From Sulfurimonas hydrogeniphila (GTDB lineage: Bacteria; Campylobacterota; Campylobacteria; Campylobacterales; Sulfurimonadaceae), in NCBI RefSeq assembly GCF_009068765.1, contig NZ_CP035534.1:496001-560000 (forward strand): a stretch of DNA of 64,000 nucleotides. Direction: 5' to 3'. Made by a program: the position numbers and the translations under genes. Positions 63,657 through 64,000 of this stretch are shown here, in pieces. Position 1 is the stretch's first letter; each line of letters begins with the position of its first letter. Below the pieces are notes generated by a model, which was not told the DNA's origin, did not search any database, and saw nothing but the letters and a program-made list of their open reading frames with translations.

Positions 63657-64000
63657 AAAGATTATTGCTTGGATGGGTTATTTCGCTGAAACGTTCTTTT
63701 AATTCTCTGTCAAAAGTCAAAATAAAGACATTTGTATTTTTTAATCCGGCATCTTGAAAATTTTGCAGTAAAACATCATCTGCCACATTTTTTCCATGAT
63801 CACACTTCATAAAATTAAATGAGTTGAGTGTTTTGCCGTAATCATATAAATTTGCCTCCCATTCCGCTCGTTTAAGATAGAGGGAATCAGGGTTTGCTGC
63901 TAAAAAAATATTGGTATCAGAAATTTTGTAAGGCTCGATAATATCATTGAAAATCGAGGCAATACTTGAAAAATTTTCTATATCCCAAAAAAGATAACTT
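63640..64000 (-). CDS. NYN/PIN-like domain protein (5' end cut off by window)
   Basis: The frame is open from the right edge to a stop at 63640, about 120 residues. It begins YLFWDIENFSS, the opening motif of NYN (PIN-like ribonuclease) domains. DHGKNVADDVLLQNF and NVFILTFDRE follow, supplying the expected acidic residues. It is probably an RNA-processing nuclease. It overlaps the FIST gene by 17 bases in convergent orientation. The N-terminus is outside the window. Confidence 0.6.
   Translation of the reverse strand, partial: SYLFWDIENFSSIASIFNDIIEPYKISDTNIFLAANPDSLYLKRAEWEANLYDYGKTLNSFNFMKCDHGKNVADDVLLQNFQDAGLKNTNVFILTFDRELKERFSEITHPSNNLFIMAQ

Overview
The window looks like one chromosome segment of a free-living Campylobacterota bacterium, most like Sulfurimonas or its relatives. 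Three things point there: low-GC coding DNA, protein sequences that read like Campylobacter/Helicobacter/Sulfurimonas orthologues, and lineage-typical gene neighbourhoods. The neighbourhoods are hisH-hisA, cheY-prmA-ftsH-psd-like, lysC-hobA-holB-folP (HobA is known only from this phylum), rpsF-ssb-rpsR and rpmH-rnpA-yidD-yidC-jag-mnmE-ruvX. Genus assignment is inference; no rRNA gene is present.

Layout. 1-10 kb: ruvB (cut by the window edge), a permease, LPS genes lpxL and waaC, a PDC sensor, histidine genes, cheY, prmA, ftsH and a psd-like gene. 10-18 kb: a large TPR membrane protein, small membrane ORFs (one apparently frameshifted), a Ddl-like ATP-grasp protein, initiator tRNA-fMet, a cold-shock gene, metF-serS and serB. 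18-28 kb: an OmpA-like exported protein, the rpsF-ssb-rpsR operon, an HD-GYP response regulator overlapping a very large hybrid kinase, a polysaccharide-deacetylase-like protein, dprA and an AraC regulator. 28-39 kb: biotin carboxylase, queA-tatC-tatB, hemW, rppH-lysC-hobA-holB-folP, a cyclophilin, msrB and HU. 39-49.6 kb: an HTH gene pair with operator-like repeats, an operon joining a class III cyclase-like protein to a DUF342/FapA-like protein, fbaA, cmoA, nth, a hybrid kinase, a PEB4-like isomerase and a PLP enzyme. 53.4-64 kb: clpB, the rpmH-to-ruvX cluster, a FIST-GGDEF-EAL protein and a truncated NYN-like gene.

The accessory part is 49.56-53.3 kb. It is visibly more AT-rich than its surroundings. 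It holds three minus-strand genes: an AAA-ATPase/TOPRIM nuclease of OLD type, a protein interrupted at a run of nine A, and a lipoprotein. Each gene stop is followed within 3-9 bases by a related inverted-repeat element bounded by ATAAC...GTTAT. This is the arrangement expected of integron gene cassettes with attC sites, here with no integrase in view.

Other points worth attention: rnpA has no ATG, GTG or TTG start; a near-palindrome, TTTACATGTAAA, recurs through the core genes but was not seen in the accessory block; the cyclase-like protein keeps metal and transition-state residues but not the usual base-recognition residue; and the psd-like and ddl-like genes have replaced key catalytic residues. 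All statements come from reading the sequence by eye; no database search was run.
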